From Siphonodentalium dalli (taxonomy: Eukaryota; Mollusca; Scaphopoda; Gadilida; Siphonodentaliidae): a DNA stretch of 64,000 bases. Position 1 is the first letter of the stretch, and every line of letters begins with the position of its first letter. Location of the stretch: the NCBI GenBank assembly GCA_032622095.1, contig CP136061.1, positions 215,420,373 to 215,484,372 on the forward strand, written 5' to 3'. Positions 34,663 through 45,557 of this stretch are shown here, one piece after another. Under the pieces are notes generated by a model. That model was not told the origin of the DNA. It searched no databases and saw only the letters and a program-made list of their open reading frames with translations. The translations under genes were made by a program, and so were the position numbers.

Positions 34663-36856
34663 TGAAAGTGTCAATGACACTGTAGCTCAACTTAGAAAGG
34701 GAATAATTTCATGTGCTTCAGTCAATGGAGCGATTAAGAATGCGGAAAGTTGAAATATCTAAGTATTACTATATTATCAACATGAAGAGATATATATATA
34801 AAGTAAAATCCAAGATGGTTGCTGGTGGCTATGTTTTCGAATGAAATTCAAAAACATTTGATAGCTTCCATCTAGTAGACCAATATCAAGATTAATATGA
34901 AGGTTGGTGATGATCGCCTGAAGGAAGTGGACTGTAGGGTGTGCCAAAGGATTTAGTCATGCAAAGAGTAAAATCCAAGATGGCTGCCAGCGGACATGTT
35001 TTATAGCCGAATGACCCAAAAATGACTCGTTTCCCATCTACATGTCAATGATAACAGCCATGACAAATTTCATAATGATCGGACCAAAGCTACGACTTGT
35101 AGCCCGTGCCAAAGGATTTAATCATGTAATGAGAAAAATACAAGATAGCTGCCATCGGCCATGTTTTGAGGCCGAATGACCCCAAAATGACTTGGTCCCA
35201 TCTACATGTCAATATTAACTCTTTGATTGCCAGGGGCCGATATTATCGGCCCAAATGTCCGGTTGGTAAATTGCCAGGGCCGATATTATCGGCCATAATT
35301 GTAACCGTAATTATTTTGATCACAACTGTATGACAATAATAAAACAGTTTTTCAAGTTTCATAAAATTATTGTTTTAATTGTTTCAAATTAAATTCTGCA
35401 GTATATATCTGATTTTTAATCCTTTTTAAGACGTTTGAAAATTAAAATAATGAAATATGATTGTAAACAAAATGTAAGATCCGCAGTCGGAAATCCAAAA
35501 TGGCTGACAATTTCAGAAAAATATTTTTAGACAATTATTTATATGAAAGATCTGCATTTTACCAATGCATTAACTAATTTAAACATGATAGTATGACAAC
35601 CTGACATTACAATAAAGATTATGTGTACTTTAGATTGTTTTATTAGTTTTTTTAATAGTCAAAATTGCCGTTTTTGCTGAATGAATCACCTATTTTTCAA
35701 GGTAAAAACGCAATTCACTAAAACAAACGGCGTGATTATAAACTCCCACAGACCCAGCGTGCCTCAGTGACAGTTTAGACCACATGCATATGTGTCATTT
35801 TTGTTATTTTATTTATAGCACAATGATGATAAACTTGTAGTTAGAGATTTAATTATATATCACAATTTTTGTTTTGTTTTTTGACAATCAAAATTGCCAT
35901 TTTCCTCAATTAAAAAACCTAGCTATTTTCGTAGTAAACTGTCGCAACTAAAGTCTAAATCGGCTCCTGCATTGTGTAGCTCCTCACATAGGGTACAGCT
36001 ATACCAGAACTAGACCCTAATTTATTCTTACAAGTTTTTAAATGAGAAAGACAGTAGAAAGATTTATCAGATCATCATCGTTGGAATACTGTCTCAGAAA
36101 ACCAATATTGAATATAGCAGGTTGTGGGCCATTTTTCAATTGGATTATTGCAAAAAAATCCTTATTTGGAGTTATTTCCCTTGGGTGACAAGGAGTTATG
36201 CCCCTTAATTGTCGTGAACATTCTTCGGCAAAATATTCACCTGCAATTCTTTGGCTATAATCACCTACATACATGTCCTTGATATTTGAAACATTATTTC
36301 ATAAGAAGAAGACTATTATTGTATCATACTTTTCCACAATAAAATCAGTTTTCTCATAAATTCTCCGGCAATTTAGATGTAAAATTAGCTCGGCAACGAA
36401 AGAGTTAACATCCATGACAAATTTCATGATGATCCTACCAAAGGTATGACCTGTAGCCCGTGCCAAAGGATTTAATCATACAAAGAATAAAATCCAGGAG
36501 GGCTGCTGGCGGCCATGTTTTTTGGCCGAATGACCCCAAAATGACTTGTTCCCATCTACATGTCATATTAACATAAATTACAAATTTCATGATGATCAGA
36601 CAAATAGTACAGCCTGTAGCCCATGCTAATGGATTGAATTTTGAAATCAAAGATGGCCGCTGGCAGCCATGTTTTTTCGCCGAATGACCCCAAAATGACT
36701 CAGTCCCATCTACATGTCAATATTAACATCCATGACAAATTTCATGATGATCCGACCAAAGGTAAGACCTGTAGCCCGTGCTAAATGAAATTGTTAATGA
36801 ATCACACAAGGACGACGGATATCAAGCCATGGCAATAGCTCAAAAGTTGAGCTAAA
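34663..36856 (+). mobile_element. satellite-bearing element A2, split by a TTAA element
   Basis: Left end TGAAAGTGTCAATGACACTG and TAGCTCAACTT (34683-34693). The right end lies at 36786-36856 with CAAGCCATGGCAATAGCTCA and AAGTTGAGCTA (36844-36854). The satellite body runs 34800-35214 and 36409-36785 with the same monomers as A1. An 1186 bp insertion at 35219-36404 sits in the TTAA of AATATTAACATCC. Confidence 0.82.
35219..36404. mobile_element. 1186 bp TTAA-type insertion in satellite
   Basis: TTAA at 35215-35218 and 36405-36408. Joining the flanks restores the satellite phrase AATATTAACATCCATGACAA, so the target duplication is exact. Ends are CTCTTTGATTGCCAGGGGCC and CGGCAACGAAAGAG, sharing CTCTTT and GCC. 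Near the left are two GGCCGATATTATCGGCC palindromes (about 35235 and 35278). The minus-strand ORF 36038-36274 includes GGAGTTATTTCCCTT-type non-coding repeat and is not believed. Confidence 0.85.
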
Positions 36857-37150
36857 AAAATCAAAGGATAAATAAAAAAATATTTATTCAATTGGACGGA
36901 TGGACGACAAACCAGGAGTGATGACTATGACTATGACTTACTGAATCAAGGCTCTGCTTAAGATCAAAATGTGTGAAAAGTGTAAACAGGGGTCGCAGAC
37001 ATTTAATTAATGAAATCATCTTAGGTCTTAAATCACAAATGGCGAGATTGAGTCACAAATGTGGCAAATAAGTCAATAAATAACGATAATTTGGTAGACC
37101 ACAGCAGGCAGTTTCAGCAAGAAGGGATTTCCAAAGAAATAGTCAATTTA
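36857..37150. other. unassigned DNA with short GACR-type tail
   Basis: TGGACGGATGGACGACAAAC near 36893 followed by GGAGTGATGACTATGAC is reminiscent of an E/F tail. No gene. Confidence 0.35.
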
Positions 37151-39339
37151 ATTTGATAAATGAGTATTATACAATGATTAGGCTATCCAGGCCTTGGAAT
37201 CCCATGGGGTTAATTTCTTTCCAACTGTGTAAGAGAGGAAACCATCAGATATCACAGTTAGTGATTTTTTATCTGGTATTTTTAATATTGGGGGGCAAGG
37301 ACCTAAATCTAAACACATTGATTGCCTTAAGGATAATCATAAAAATAATAGTATGTTTAACCCTTTCTGTACTAAATGGATTCTCCCAATCAGTTATAAA
37401 AGTATACATTGGAATAGTCCATCATTCATCTGGAGGGATGTTCAGGAGGAATCAAATTCATTTGTGGGAAATGTTAAAAAAAATATTCTGGTTTTATGGT
37501 GCCCACATTCATAGTGAGCAATGGGGGATGCCACAGTGTCCTGGGCCCACAAAAAAGGTACCCTGCCTTGCTCACCGGAAGCTGTATTATGCTAATTATG
37601 AACAGATAGTCTGCCGTAGGAGCAGTTTTAGACAGTCAAAAGTAAAAAGGCAGAAGTAAAAGATAAAATTATAGAGCACCCTGGAAGTCAGTCAAATATC
37701 TTTTAATTATCAATATTGTATTTAGGTTGAATTATTTGTTACTATTGTTTATGTAACAATCATAGTATTCACTATGGTTTTAATTGAATGCATTTATAAA
37801 AAGTTAACTTAAAATTGGCGTAGGTGATTATAAAAAATTGTTAGTATGCATACCTTTAAATTATAACCAAAGTTGGTCAACAAGCCTATATAGGTCAAAA
37901 GTAAAGTCAATAATATGTTGTAGGTATAATAATGAGGTATCTGGTTTTAGTTTATACACAAAGTATAGTCTGATAATAATGGGTCTATAGTCTGCTTTTT
38001 GATCGAATTGTTTTGAATTACATTTATACATATATGTTTTATATTTTATTAAAATAAAACTTCCCTCATATCCTTCTTAATGCGATTCCGTTGATTATCA
38101 ATTATGTGCAGTGAGTATCAAACCCTATATAATTATGAATAAATCAAATTATTATATTAATATTATAATAGTGTATAATATAGTTTTTGGTTTCTAGCAG
38201 CATAGTATTGCTATAAAGGTTATGCCGTTATAGGGGTATGCCATAAAAGGGTATAAATGTTTTAATGGATTATATTTGTAACAATCTCTTATGTGTCTTA
38301 TATATACATTTTAAATTATAGTATTATATAATTGTAAAGTTCCTTTTCTTAAATATCCTTCAACATGATTAAGTCCATTTTATTTGTGCTTATAACTATG
38401 TCCGTTAAAATTAATATAGGATTTGGCAATTATGTGAATATTCCAAGGTATTGTCCTATACCCCTTAATAATATTATGTTCTAGTACCCTATTGTTAGTA
38501 GTACTATGCTGGGTGCCAGCGTTCAAACCAGGCATACTAATGCACATAAATTATCGTGGTGGTGGACAGACAGTTAAACAAACAGACAGACAGACATACA
38601 TAACATATAGCCATATGTACATTATAAACATTGTTTATTTGAAGACATCATTTAATGTACTACATGCATATATATCTCTTAAGTGGTATATGGTTTGGTA
38701 TAAGGGGATTACATTCATTAAAAGGTTTTTAGGTATGAGAAAGGGGAGGTTGTCTGCTAAGCATATTAATGAATAGGTATGTTTTTATGGTCAGGGTCCC
38801 AATTTGTTCCCTGTTCTCATAACCAAATTTAGAAATGGAGAGTATATTTCTGGAGCGGTTTAAAATAATTTTGAAAATGTTTTAGAACGTACCCCCTAAA
38901 GATAATTTATTTATGCCAAAGGTGGAATTTGGTTTTATATGTTACTAATAGGTTGATGTTTTGGAAAAGGTGCCAAAGTTTTTGATAGGGTCATCATCAG
39001 TTGCAGATTGCTGACTTGTGGTATACTAAGCATATGCCACATTCCGTTAAGACTCGTTACCTGCAAGACGGTGTACTAAAAGCCAGCTGGAGTCCGGGTT
39101 TTACCCGTGACCCTATCTAAAATACCGACAGAAAATACTCTCAAGGGGATGTTGAATGGTCCCGACCCTTAATTTTCCCTTTGGTTGACCGTTATATAAT
39201 AAGTTTTTGTAATATCTAGCTATCTTACATTACAAACGTGATATATGTTTACGGTATGACAAGGTTCCAAATCAATTTAGGTTATGTTAAAGTAAACCCA
39301 CAGGAAGATATTACCAGGATATTAGTATGCTGGTGCAAA
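37151..39339. other. AT-rich unassigned DNA
   Basis: The longest open frame in the window (37153-37659, +) has no domain I recognise and overlaps a block of dispersed repeat G (about 37375-37450), so I do not call it a gene. A short GACA run follows CGTGGTGGTGGACAGACAG near 38562. The rest shows nothing definable. Confidence 0.4.
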
Positions 39340-39690
39340 TAAATAACTCTGGTGAAAATGGGTGGATGAAACCCGTGCTATGTATGTATCTGTTCCTCCA
39401 TGTTGCCTATCACCATACCAAATATCAGTTAAATCTGCCCAGTGGTTGCTGAACAATAATGCAAAATGTTTGTACGGACGGACAAAATTAAATTTCTAAG
39501 TCAAAAAAGGGGGGGGGGGGCATAACTTTGGTGAAAATGGGTGGACGAAACCCGCGTTATGTATGTAGCTGTTCCCTCATGCTATTCTATCATCATACCA
39601 AATATAAGCTAAATCTGCCCAGCTGTAGCTAAACAATAATGCAAAATGTTTGTTCGGACAGACAAAATTGAAATTTCTAAGTCAAAAAAA
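39340..39690 (+). repeat. two ~178 bp tandem units (GGTGAAAATGGGTGGA)
   Basis: GGTGAAAATGGGTGGA starts at about 39352 and 39530. Each unit continues with AAACCCG, TATGTATGTA, CATACCAAATAT, AAATCTGCCCAG and AATAATGCAAAATGTTTG, then CGGAC and CTAAGTCAAAAAA. A 12-G run (39509-39520) lies between the units. Similar wording (GGAAAAAATGGGCGGACG) occurs at 48390 and 48565. Confidence 0.75.
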
Positions 39691-39734
39691 TTCTGAACAT
39701 TTTCTAAGGGAACTATTTGGCAATGAGTATTTAA

Positions 39735-39978
39735 CCCTTCTATGACTGGAGCTTCCTGAAATTTTGCGAAAACCCTGTGCCAATGCATTCTCATATATAT
39801 GCGAGTCTCCCATGGGGAGCCTCACATATATAAGAGAATGCATTGGCCTAACAATATATTTCTTGACCTTGTAAGCCAGTGCATTCTCTTGTACATGTAT
39901 ATGCAAGGCTCCCTATGGGAGAATGAATTGGCACAGGATCTTTAATGCTGCACCAGCGCAGCTCCCATCATGAAAGGG
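39735..39978. mobile_element. P3 MITE, double hairpin
   Basis: TTAA at 39731-39734 on the left; TTAT on the right at 39979-39982, probably a mutated TTAA. Ends CCCTTCTATGACTGGAGCTT and GCTCCCATCATGAAAGGG. The left hairpin (about 39778-39847) has inner stem CTCCC/GGGAG; the right one is partly deleted. Confidence 0.78.
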
Positions 39979-40132
39979 TTATAATAAAGAAAGTGTTAAC
40001 TCTATCAGTGAGTTACAGTAACAAGTTTTTGCTAATAAACTCTTTCTCAGATCTGACTTTTTGCAGCGACTCGCTCTGGCTTCTCGTTCCAATATTATCA
40101 TTCTGCCAAAATAGATCTTGTACAGAAATAAA

Positions 40133-42398
40133 TGAAAGTGTCAATGACACTGTAGCTCAACTTGGAAAGGGAATAATTTAATATATTACAGTCAATGGAG
40201 CGATTAGGAATGTGGAAAGTTGAATGTCTAATACTAGTTTATAGACATGAAGAGAAAAGTAAAATCCAAGATGGCTGCTGGCGGCCATGTTTTCGGCCGA
40301 ATGACCCCAAAAAGAGTCGTTCCCATCTACATGTCATCGTTAACATCAATGACAAATTTTATGACGATCAGACTCAAGGTACGACCTGTGGCCCGTGCTA
40401 ATGGATTAAATTTTGAAATCCAAGATGGCCACTGGCGGCCATGTTTTTTGTCCGAATGACCCCAAAATGACTTGTTCCCATTTACATTCCAATTTCAACA
40501 GCCATGAAAAATTTTATGATGATCAGACTAAAGGTAAGACCTGTAGCCCGTGGTAAAGGATTTAGTCATACAAAGAGTAAAATCCAAGTTGGTTGCTGGC
40601 GGCCATGTTTTTTGGCCAAATGATCCCAAAATGACTCGTTCCCATCTACATGTCATTATTAACATTCATGAAAATTTTTATGATGATCAGACTAAAGGTA
40701 CGACCTGTAGCCCGTGCTAAAGAATTTAGTCATACAAAGAGTAAAATCCAAGATGGCTGCTGGCGGCCATGTTTTTCGCCAAATGACCCCAAAATTACTC
40801 GTTCCCATCTACATGTCAATATTAACATCCATGACAATTTCATGATGATCAGACGAACAGTACGACCTGTGGCCCGTGCTAATGGATTAAATTTGAAATC
40901 CAAGATGGCTGCTGGCGGCCATGTTTTTTGTCCGAATGACCCCAAAATGACTCGTTCCCATCTACATTCCAATATCAACAGCCATGACAAATTTTATGAT
41001 GATCAGACTAAAGGTACGACCTGTAGCCCGTGCTAAAGGATTTAGTCATACAAAGAGTAAAATCCAAGATGGCTGCTGGCGACCATGTTTTTTGGCCGAA
41101 TGACCCCAAAATGACTCGTTCCCATCTACATGTCATTGTTAACATCCAAGACAAATTTTATGATGATCAGACTAAAGGTACGACCTGTGGCCCGTGCTAA
41201 AGGATTTAGTCATACAAAGAGTAAAATCCAAGATGGCTGCTGGCGGCCATGTTTTTCGGCCGAATGACCCCAAAATGACTCGTTCCCATCTACATGTCAA
41301 TATTAACATCCATGACAAATTTCATGATGATCAGACGAACAGTGCGACCTGTGGCCCGTGCTAATGGATTGAATTTTGAAAACAAAGATGGCCACTGGCG
41401 GCCATGTTTTTTGTCCCAATGACCCCAAAATGACTTGTTCCCATCTACATTCCAATTTCAACAGCCATGACAAATTTTATGATGATCTGACTAAAGGTAC
41501 GACCTGTAGCCCGTGCTAAAGGATTTAGTCATGCAAAGAGTAAAATCGAAGATGGCTGCTGGCGGCCATGTTTTTTGGCCGAATAACCCCAAAATGACTC
41601 GTTCCCATCTACATGTCATTGTTAACATCCAAGACAAATTTTATGATGATCAGACTAAAGGTACGACCTGTGGCCCGTGCTAAAGGATTTAGTCATACAA
41701 AGAGTAAAATCCAAGATGGCTGCTGGCGGCCATGTTTTTCGGCCGAATGACCCCAAAATGACTCGTTCCCATCTACATGTCAATATTAACATCCATGACA
41801 AATTTCATGATGATCAGACGAACAGTGCGACCTGTGGCCCGTGCTAATGGATTGAATTTTGAAAACAAAGATGGCCACTGGCGGCCATGTTTTTTGTCCC
41901 AATGACCCCAAAATGACTTGTTCCCATCTACATTCCAATTTCAACAGCCATGACAAATTTTATGATGATCTGACTAAAGGTACGACCTGTAGCCCGTGCT
42001 AAAGGATTTAGTCATGCAAAGAGTAAAATCGAAGATGGCTGCTGGCGGCCATGTTTTTTGGCCGAATAACCCCAAAATTACTCGTTCCCATCTACATGTC
42101 AATATTAACTTCCATGACAAATTTCATGACGATCAGACGAACAGTACGGCCTGTAGCCCGTGCTAATGGATTGAATTTTGAAATCTAAGATAGCCGCTGG
42201 CGGCCATGTTTTTTTTCCGAATGACCCCAAAATGAATCATTCCGGTACAAATGTTGATGTCAACAGCTATGACATATTTCATAATGATCCGATCAAAGGT
42301 ACGACCTGTAGCCTCTATTGTTGACGCCTTACGCACGCACACACGGACGACAAAGCCATGGCAATAGCTCAAACTTTACAAAGTAAAGTTGAGCTAAA
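40133..42398 (+). mobile_element. satellite-bearing element A3, uninterrupted
   Basis: Left end TGAAAGTGTCAATGACACTG with TAGCTCAACTT (40153-40163). The right end has CACACGGACGAC, AAGCCATGGCAATAGCTCA and AAGTTGAGCTA (42386-42396). The body (about 40256-42312) has ~12.7 monomers of ~161 bp. The 41069-41551 and 41551-42034 stretches are near-identical three-monomer units of ~482 bp. No ORF with transposase features; open frames such as 40650-41036 simply follow the satellite. Confidence 0.85.
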
Positions 42399-42862
42399 AA
42401 TGACTTTTCGAACGTGAATGCCGTTCTGTCTATTTATTATCAGGCAGTTTTTATTCAGAATTGACAGAACAATCTATGGCTGTAATGGTATCAAAGGGGT
42501 TAGTTGCCAATATTATTTGAAGATCGTATATTTATCATATAATTTTATAGATAAATAGGATAACAAATGTCATTGTTGAATCACAATAAACTGTGTGTGG
42601 TGAATGATGCTTTATTTTTATAATTTCAAATTAATATAGAAAGATATTTGTAAAAGACTATGAAGATATATTTACACATATTATATACACGTCTCAGGTG
42701 TAATGACAGTGTTTTCACTGGGGTTGGTGGGATGGTACCCCATACAGCCTCAGGTGGAATTCTCAGTCCATCAACAAACTGTGTACGATCTAATAGTATT
42801 TACCAATAGTAAATCAGTCGAAAATTTTAAACCAAAATTCTGAAAGTCTATGGTAATATAAC
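42399..42862. other. unassigned AT-rich DNA
   Basis: No gene or repeat structure recognised. Confidence 0.35.
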
Positions 42863-43674
42863 CAGACTTTCATTTTTAGAAATTGTAGGCGCGCATAGTC
42901 TCGCTCGCTGGGTTTTGGGCCCAGGCGCGCAGTTTCTATCAAGATAAAATAAACAGCGGATTGCCGGAAACACATTCATAAATGCCGTGTAAATTGAATT
43001 ACCGGTAGTTACATGTAACTCACGATCGATGTCCAGTGAATCTCTTTGATGGTTTAACACTGCTTAATCCACTATCCATAAGCACAAGTGAATGTCACAC
43101 ACTATGTTTTATATTGTACATGCTCCTATATTAATTGTAATTCATAATTATTAATAAAGAATAAATTTAATACTCTGATTCCATGCTGACAGAATAATAT
43201 CAACATCTCCCGGCCACGTGGTCTCGCTTTGATTTTCCAGAAATTTATGTGACGTCATAAGCCATACATATAAATCATTCAAATTTATTTTTAGCTTAAA
43301 CGAATCATCCAGACAGATAGTGCATTCGACACTGTGTGACCTCAAATAATTTACTGGTGTCGTTGATCAAACAACAGGCGGGTTGATTGACACCGCACTG
43401 TGAATGGAAAGTTGTGGAATTGGTAACTAGGTCGCGACACCTTTGATCTTGCGACACATCATACAGGCATTCTCGCAACGCGGTAATAAAACGGAAAATG
43501 GGACACATTATTAACCAATCTCGTCTGGGTAGACACTGAAAATAGCGTTATCAGGTTCGGCCAACTTCGCTCTCTGTATTTGGCCTAGGTGCACAATCGA
43601 TCGCTCGCTGGTTTTCAATTTCAGGCACGCGATGGTGCGCAAGAGCGATCGCGTGCCTCAAAAATGAAAGTCTG
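42863..43674. mobile_element. possible 812 bp TIR element
   Basis: CAGACTTTCATTTTT at 42863 pairs with AAAAATGAAAGTCTG ending at 43674. Inside both ends lie GC-rich blocks with CGCTCGCTGG and GGCACGCGAT / GCGATCGCGTGCC, unusual in this AT-rich window. The two minus-strand ORFs (43151-43345, 43305-43508) have no recognisable domain. Target duplication unclear. Confidence 0.5.
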
Positions 43675-43779
43675 TATCAAGTTAAGAAATCCTAATTGTG
43701 TTTTATTTTTTTAACAATTTTAATGGTTGATTAAGTAATGTAAGGGTGTTGACATTTAGCCCTACATATAACCAGATAA

Positions 43780-43992
43780 CCATTGATACCATCAATTTTA
43801 CGACAATACGTCAAGTTAAATCGATGGGTAAAAGAAGTGAAACGACAATTTTTTGTACCGCCACCAAAAACGGTAGAGGAATTTATTACTATGTCTGACT
43901 TCACTAACATTACATTCAAGAAACATGTTATGCCATTAAATATTGTCCATCAACACACCAACAAACTGCGAATATCTACATGCAGGGGTTAA
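43780..43992 (+). pseudogene. possible coding remnant, unknown
   Basis: An open frame of ~70 codons without a good ATG at its start. The translation has coding-like composition, including RQYVKLNRWVKEVKRQFF, VPPPKTVEEFI and FKKHVMPLNIVHQHTNK. I see no convincing acceptor (a TAA sits at 43777) and only a weak donor. It may be an old retro-copy or transposon fragment; I do not recognise a family. Chance remains quite possible. Confidence 0.22.
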
Positions 43993-44675
43993 TTGAATTT
44001 CTAAAATTTGTATGGCATTTTGCAGCACTGGGTAGATTTTGTATAGCATTCCCTACAAATACATGTTTTTTTTCAATGTAAATTGGTTAGCAGAAATTGG
44101 AAATTGCATCGGAAATTACAATGCGAATCCAGTTAATTCGAGCCCTGACATGTAATAGTATTTAGCAATTCAGTCGATAATTTAAGCCAAGTTCTGATTA
44201 TCAACAGCAATATAAGTAGATAAAGTCAAGGAATCATAATTGTCCATGTGTGTAGTCCTGAAAAACATTATTTTCCTTCCAAATGGTTCACTACTGATCA
44301 GCGTTAAGGGGGAGGGATAAAATTATCTTCGCATATTACTCCGTTGGTTTTATTTCCTTAGTGGCAGATACACATACATGTATGTTGTACATATATAGGC
44401 ATTAATCTGTGAATCGAGCAGGAGAATATGCTGGAGGGGAAATTTGATTCATGGGAATGAGACCCTAAAAGGGACCTGCTGGCCATATAGCGGAAACCCT
44501 TGTATAATGACCAACTCATAAGCAGTATCCAGTTTCCTATCTCCAACTTCGTTTATTGTGAATGATGGATGGACTATAATGACCAGTAATTACTAATGAA
44601 ATTTTATCCTGTGCAGACAGAATCATTATGATCAACTCAAAGAGAACGGACGCAGTCTATTAACAAGATCATTAA
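43993..44675. other. unassigned non-coding DNA
   Basis: No gene, no repeat structure seen. Confidence 0.35.
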
Positions 44676-44950
44676 CTTCCATTCATTTCTCTGGAGCTTC
44701 CTGAAATTTTGCGAAAACCCTGTATCAGTGCATTCTCTTTTTTTTTGTGAGTTGCCCATAGGGCGCCTCCCATATATAAGTGAAAGGATTGGCCTAACAA
44801 TATTTACATTGACCTTCTAAGCCAGTGCATTCTCTTATATATACGAGACTCCCAGAGGGTGCCTCGCATATATAAAGGAATGCATTAGCCTAAACAATAT
44901 TTACTTTGACCTTGTAAACCAGTGCATTCTCTTATTTATGCGGGGCTCCC
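44676..44950. mobile_element. P3 MITE, right end lost
   Basis: TTAA at 44672-44675 may be the left target. GGAGCTTCCTGAAATTTTGC and AACCCTGTATCAGTGCATTC follow. Hairpins at about 44727-44793 (inner stem GCCC/GGGC) and 44825-44887 (CCC/GGG), then another half-hairpin near 44920. It breaks off at CGGGGCTCCC, where a B-type spacer (CTCGATTATGCAATGTGTCA) begins. Confidence 0.65.
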
Positions 44951-45089
44951 TCGATTATGCAATGTGTCATCTGCCAATTTGGGGATATAGAGAAACTAAA
45001 CTAAATAAAAGGTCAGCAGACCACAGTGTCCCCCAACAACATGGCAAGTCGATGCCGCTTTGTTAAAGAAATTTAAAAAAAATGTTGAA

Positions 45090-45537
45090 ATTTTCTAAGT
45101 CGAAAAGGGTTAATAACTCCATAAAAAAAATATTAGCTATATAGATGTTGCAAATCACCAACATGTTAGGAACAATATCCCAAAGTTTCAAATCTCTACA
45201 TTTAAAACTGTAGGAGGAGTTGATTACACCATGAAGGTACCCAATCTCATCCAAAAGGCAAAAATGTTCCAAATTTTCTAAGTCGAAAACCCCCCAAAAA
45301 TATGGAAAAAATGATATTTTTTATTAGCTATATAGATGTTGCAAATCACCAACATGTTAGGAACAATATCCCAGAGTTTCAAATCTCTACGTTTAAAATT
45401 GTAGGAGGAGTTGATTACACCATGAAGGTACCCGATCTCGGACGCACGGACACACGGACGGACACACGGACGGACGGACGGACGGACGGACGAGGGTCAT
45501 TTCTATAGTCCTCCGACGGAAACGTCGGGGGACAAAA
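45090..45537 (+). mobile_element. tandem-unit element with GACG tail and hairpin
   Basis: Two ~210 bp units (AGCTATATAGATGTTGCAAA and GGAGGAGTTGATTACACCAT at about 45133/45325 and 45213/45405), then GGACACACGGACGGACGGAC microsatellite (45443-45492) and the hairpin CCTCCGACGGAAACGTCGGGG (about 45509-45530). Same plan as E and F elements. Confidence 0.7.
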
Positions 45538-45557
45538 AGAAATAGAAGCTATGTTAA

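Noticed and set aside
36038-36274. 78-codon minus-strand ORF within the TTAA insertion
   Set aside because: Overlaps a GGAGTTATTTCCCTT-type repeat segment and lacks start, splice or domain support.
37153-37659. 168-codon ORF, the longest in the window
   Set aside because: No recognisable domain, and the middle overlaps dispersed repeat G, which is broken by stops elsewhere. AT-driven composition rich in Ile/Leu.
40195-41036. ORFs of 68-128 codons with internal peptide repeats
   Set aside because: They follow the ~161 bp satellite monomers; stops and frameshifts differ between monomers.
43151-43508. Cys-rich minus-strand ORFs as a possible secreted protein
   Set aside because: No signal peptide, no splice sites, and both lie between inverted ends of a probable TIR element.
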